Origin: Anaerolinea sp.
GTDB lineage: Bacteria; Chloroflexota; Anaerolineae; Promineifilales; Promineifilaceae
Assembly (NCBI GenBank): GCA_014879875.1
Contig: JACSRF010000314.1
Coordinates: forward strand, 1 to 33,709
Direction: 5' to 3'
DNA length: 33,709 nt
In this document: positions 32,053 through 33,709 of the stretch, one piece after another
How the letters are laid out: each line of letters opens with the position of its first letter
Numbering within the stretch: the stretch's first letter is position 1
Program-made: the position numbers and the translations under genes
The notes under the pieces: model-generated
What the model was told of the DNA's origin: nothing
The model's input: only the letters and a program-made list of their open reading frames with translations
Databases searched by the model: none

Positions 32053-33570
32053 ATGACAACCCGTAATTCGCAAAAGACACAAATCTTGGTTATTGGTGGT
32101 GGTCCTGGCGGTAGTACTGCTGCTACTCTGCTGGCTCGTGAAGGCTTCGACGTCACCCTGGTCGAACGGGACGCTTTTCCCCGTTATCATATCGGCGAAT
32201 CATTACTGCCCTCCGTACTGGATTTTTTGGAACTGATGGGCGTACGGGATAAGGTAGAGGCGTATGGCTTCCAGCGCAAACCGGGCGGCCACATTGAATG
32301 GGGCAGCCAGCAGTGGGACCTCTTCTTCAACGAGTTAACCGGCGCACACACCCACAGCTTCCAGGTTATTCGCTCCGAGTTCGATCAACTGCTGCTGGAT
32401 CACGCTCAGGAACAGGGCGTCAACGTGCTGCAATGCGTTGAAGTCAACAAGATTCACTTCGACAAAACCGACGAACGGCGGCCGTGCGCCGCCACCGTTT
32501 CGCGGGTAGACGAAGAGGGTCAGCGTTGGGATATCCACTTCGATTATCTGGTAGACGCCTCCGGGCGCACCGGTATCATGGCGAACCGCTACCTGCGCAA
32601 CCGCAAATATCACGAAGTCTTCAAGAACGTGGCCGTCTGGGGATATTGGGCGGACGCAGACCGGCTGCCCACTCCCAAAGAAGGCGCCATCGCCACCGTT
32701 TCTATTCCGAACGGCTGGATTTGGGCTATTCCCCTGCACGACGGCACGCTGAGTGTCGGCGTGGTAATGCACAAGGATTCATTTAAGGAAAAACAAAACC
32801 ACCAAAGCCTGGAAGAACTTTACCAAGAGGCGCTGGCTGAATCGCCGACCGTGAATGCGCTGATCGCCCCAGGGCAGCGCATTTCAGATTTGAAGGTGGA
32901 GACAGACTATTCTTATGCCAGTACGCAGTTTGCCGGACCAGGCTATTTTCTGGTGGGTGACGCGGCCTGTTTCCTGGATCCGTTGTTGTCAACCGGGGTG
33001 CATCTGGCGATGTTGAGTGGGATGCTGACAGCGGTTACCATCACCGCCACCGAGCGCAACGACGTAACCGCCGCCGAAGGGTTGGAATTTTACGAAAACA
33101 GCTATCGCAGCGCCTACATGCGGCTGCTTGTTTTTCTGACGGCTTTTTACCATCAGTATGATGGCAAGGAATCAATCTTCTGGATGGCGCGCCGCTTAAC
33201 CCACCATGACATACCTGAACAAAACGTCAAGCTCGCCTTCACGACGCTGATGTCGGGCGTGGAAGATTTAATGGATGTGCGCGAAGGGGCCGAACCGATT
33301 ACTCGTGACCTGGTGCTTGACGAAATGTCGCGGCGGGTAGCCGAGAATTTGAAAATCAGGCAAGACAAAATGGCGATGACGGCCGCTTACACCACCGATA
33401 TCAGGCAAGAAAACGCTTCTTTCTTTGGCAAAGTGGAAGGGCTGGACGCCATCGCCCGTACCCCAGAAAACGCCCTCGGCGGGTTGTATATTTTTACCTC
33501 TCCGCGCCTGGGGCTGGCTCACATCTCTCAAGCTCAGCCCCTCCCTACGGATGCTCAACTAAATTATTAA
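32053..33570 (+). CDS. Flavin-dependent halogenase-like protein
   Basis: This 505-aa protein has an N-terminal FAD-binding GGGPGG (15-20) and the family opening ERDAFPRYHIGESLLPSVLDFLELMGV. GWIWAIPL (residues 221-228) contains WxWxIP, the signature that separates FADH2-dependent halogenases from monooxygenases. FLDPLLSTGVHLAM (307-320) matches the second halogenase motif, and K76 in GFQRKPGG is a candidate for the lysine that handles hypohalous acid. It looks closer to the phenol/pyrrole halogenases that act on carrier-bound substrates than to tryptophan halogenases. No carrier protein, synthase or flavin reductase gene is nearby. AGAGGT precedes ATG 32053. A geranylgeranyl-reductase-like role is the main alternative. 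Confidence 0.82.
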   Translation: MTTRNSQKTQILVIGGGPGGSTAATLLAREGFDVTLVERDAFPRYHIGESLLPSVLDFLELMGVRDKVEAYGFQRKPGGHIEWGSQQWDLFFNELTGAHTHSFQVIRSEFDQLLLDHAQEQGVNVLQCVEVNKIHFDKTDERRPCAATVSRVDEEGQRWDIHFDYLVDASGRTGIMANRYLRNRKYHEVFKNVAVWGYWADADRLPTPKEGAIATVSIPNGWIWAIPLHDGTLSVGVVMHKDSFKEKQNHQSLEELYQEALAESPTVNALIAPGQRISDLKVETDYSYASTQFAGPGYFLVGDAACFLDPLLSTGVHLAMLSGMLTAVTITATERNDVTAAEGLEFYENSYRSAYMRLLVFLTAFYHQYDGKESIFWMARRLTHHDIPEQNVKLAFTTLMSGVEDLMDVREGAEPITRDLVLDEMSRRVAENLKIRQDKMAMTAAYTTDIRQENASFFGKVEGLDAIARTPENALGGLYIFTSPRLGLAHISQAQPLPTDAQLNY

Positions 33571-33674
33571 CAGCAGGGAATGCGACTGATATGCGCCATA
33601 CAATAGACATTATCGGAAATAAGTCTTGATCCGCAGATTGACGCAGTTACACTGAGTCATCAGTTACACAGAGA
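33571..33674. other. Right-end spacer
   Basis: No gene is visible. It holds repeat-like words (GATCCGCAGATTGACGCAGTTACAC, then ACACAGAGAACACAG) of the same type as the terminal repeat and no clear terminator. Confidence 0.5.
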
Positions 33675-33709
33675 ACACAGAGGAGACACGGAGATTCACA
33701 GAGAGATTG
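33675..33709. repeat. Terminal direct repeat, right copy
   Basis: This is an exact 35-base copy of the first 35 bases of the window, running to the last base. Confidence 0.9.

Noticed and set aside
1-33709. Prophage, plasmid or defence island
   Set aside because: No integrase, capsid, replication or nuclease genes; radC alone is not evidence for mobile DNA here.

Overview
The window looks like chromosomal DNA from an uncultured bacterium of moderate-to-high GC. Chloroflexota (Anaerolineae-like) is my best guess. It rests on the style of the proteins: PT-rich lipoprotein linkers after the lipobox, an F420-type oxidoreductase, many PAS/REC kinases, and abundant short palindromic and heptameric repeats. 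This is inference; there is no rRNA or tRNA here to test it. The octamer ACGGCCGT recurs about 25 times by eye, as a HIP1-like genome signature would. The first and last 35 bases are identical, so the window is probably one contig ended by a multicopy repeat.

Left flank (1-4525, + strand): a luciferase-like flavin oxidoreductase, an AI-2E/PerM-family membrane protein with a good promoter, a 59-aa acidic ORF missing from the ORF track, radC, and a 399-aa protein of unknown function.

Signalling block (4577-22652, all - strand, read from right to left): a giant soluble histidine kinase (10 PAS, 2 GAF), then two tandem pairs of solute-binding lipoprotein and membrane histidine kinase (family 1 SBP with a 702-aa kinase; family 5 SBP with an 813-aa hybrid kinase), then a soluble REC-PAS kinase, a lone Rcp1-like receiver and a REC-PAS-kinase-REC hybrid. 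Most genes overlap or nearly touch. No ABC permease or ATPase is present, and no receiver carries a DNA-binding or enzymatic output. I read the block as a multi-input sensory array in which orphan binding proteins may act as ligand receptors for the kinases. Three transmitter domains are close paralogues, and the giant kinase's copy is a mosaic of the other two. A 99-bp MITE-like element with a 5-bp target duplication sits between the last two genes.

Housekeeping block (22967-30089, - strand): murA, then rpmH-rnpA-yidD-(BamB-like propeller lipoprotein)-yidC-khpB, followed by acylphosphatase and a FecR-like membrane protein. MurA has Asp instead of the catalytic-loop Cys, which predicts intrinsic fosfomycin resistance. 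L34 carries a 29-residue C-terminal extension, and its leader contains a complete intrinsic terminator between a good promoter and the ribosome binding site. The murA leader holds a 2 x 51-bp tandem repeat.

Right flank (30319-33570, + strand): an alpha/beta hydrolase, a deazaflavin (F420)-dependent nitroreductase-family protein and a flavin-dependent halogenase with the WxWxIP motif. The halogenase has no other biosynthetic genes visible beside it.
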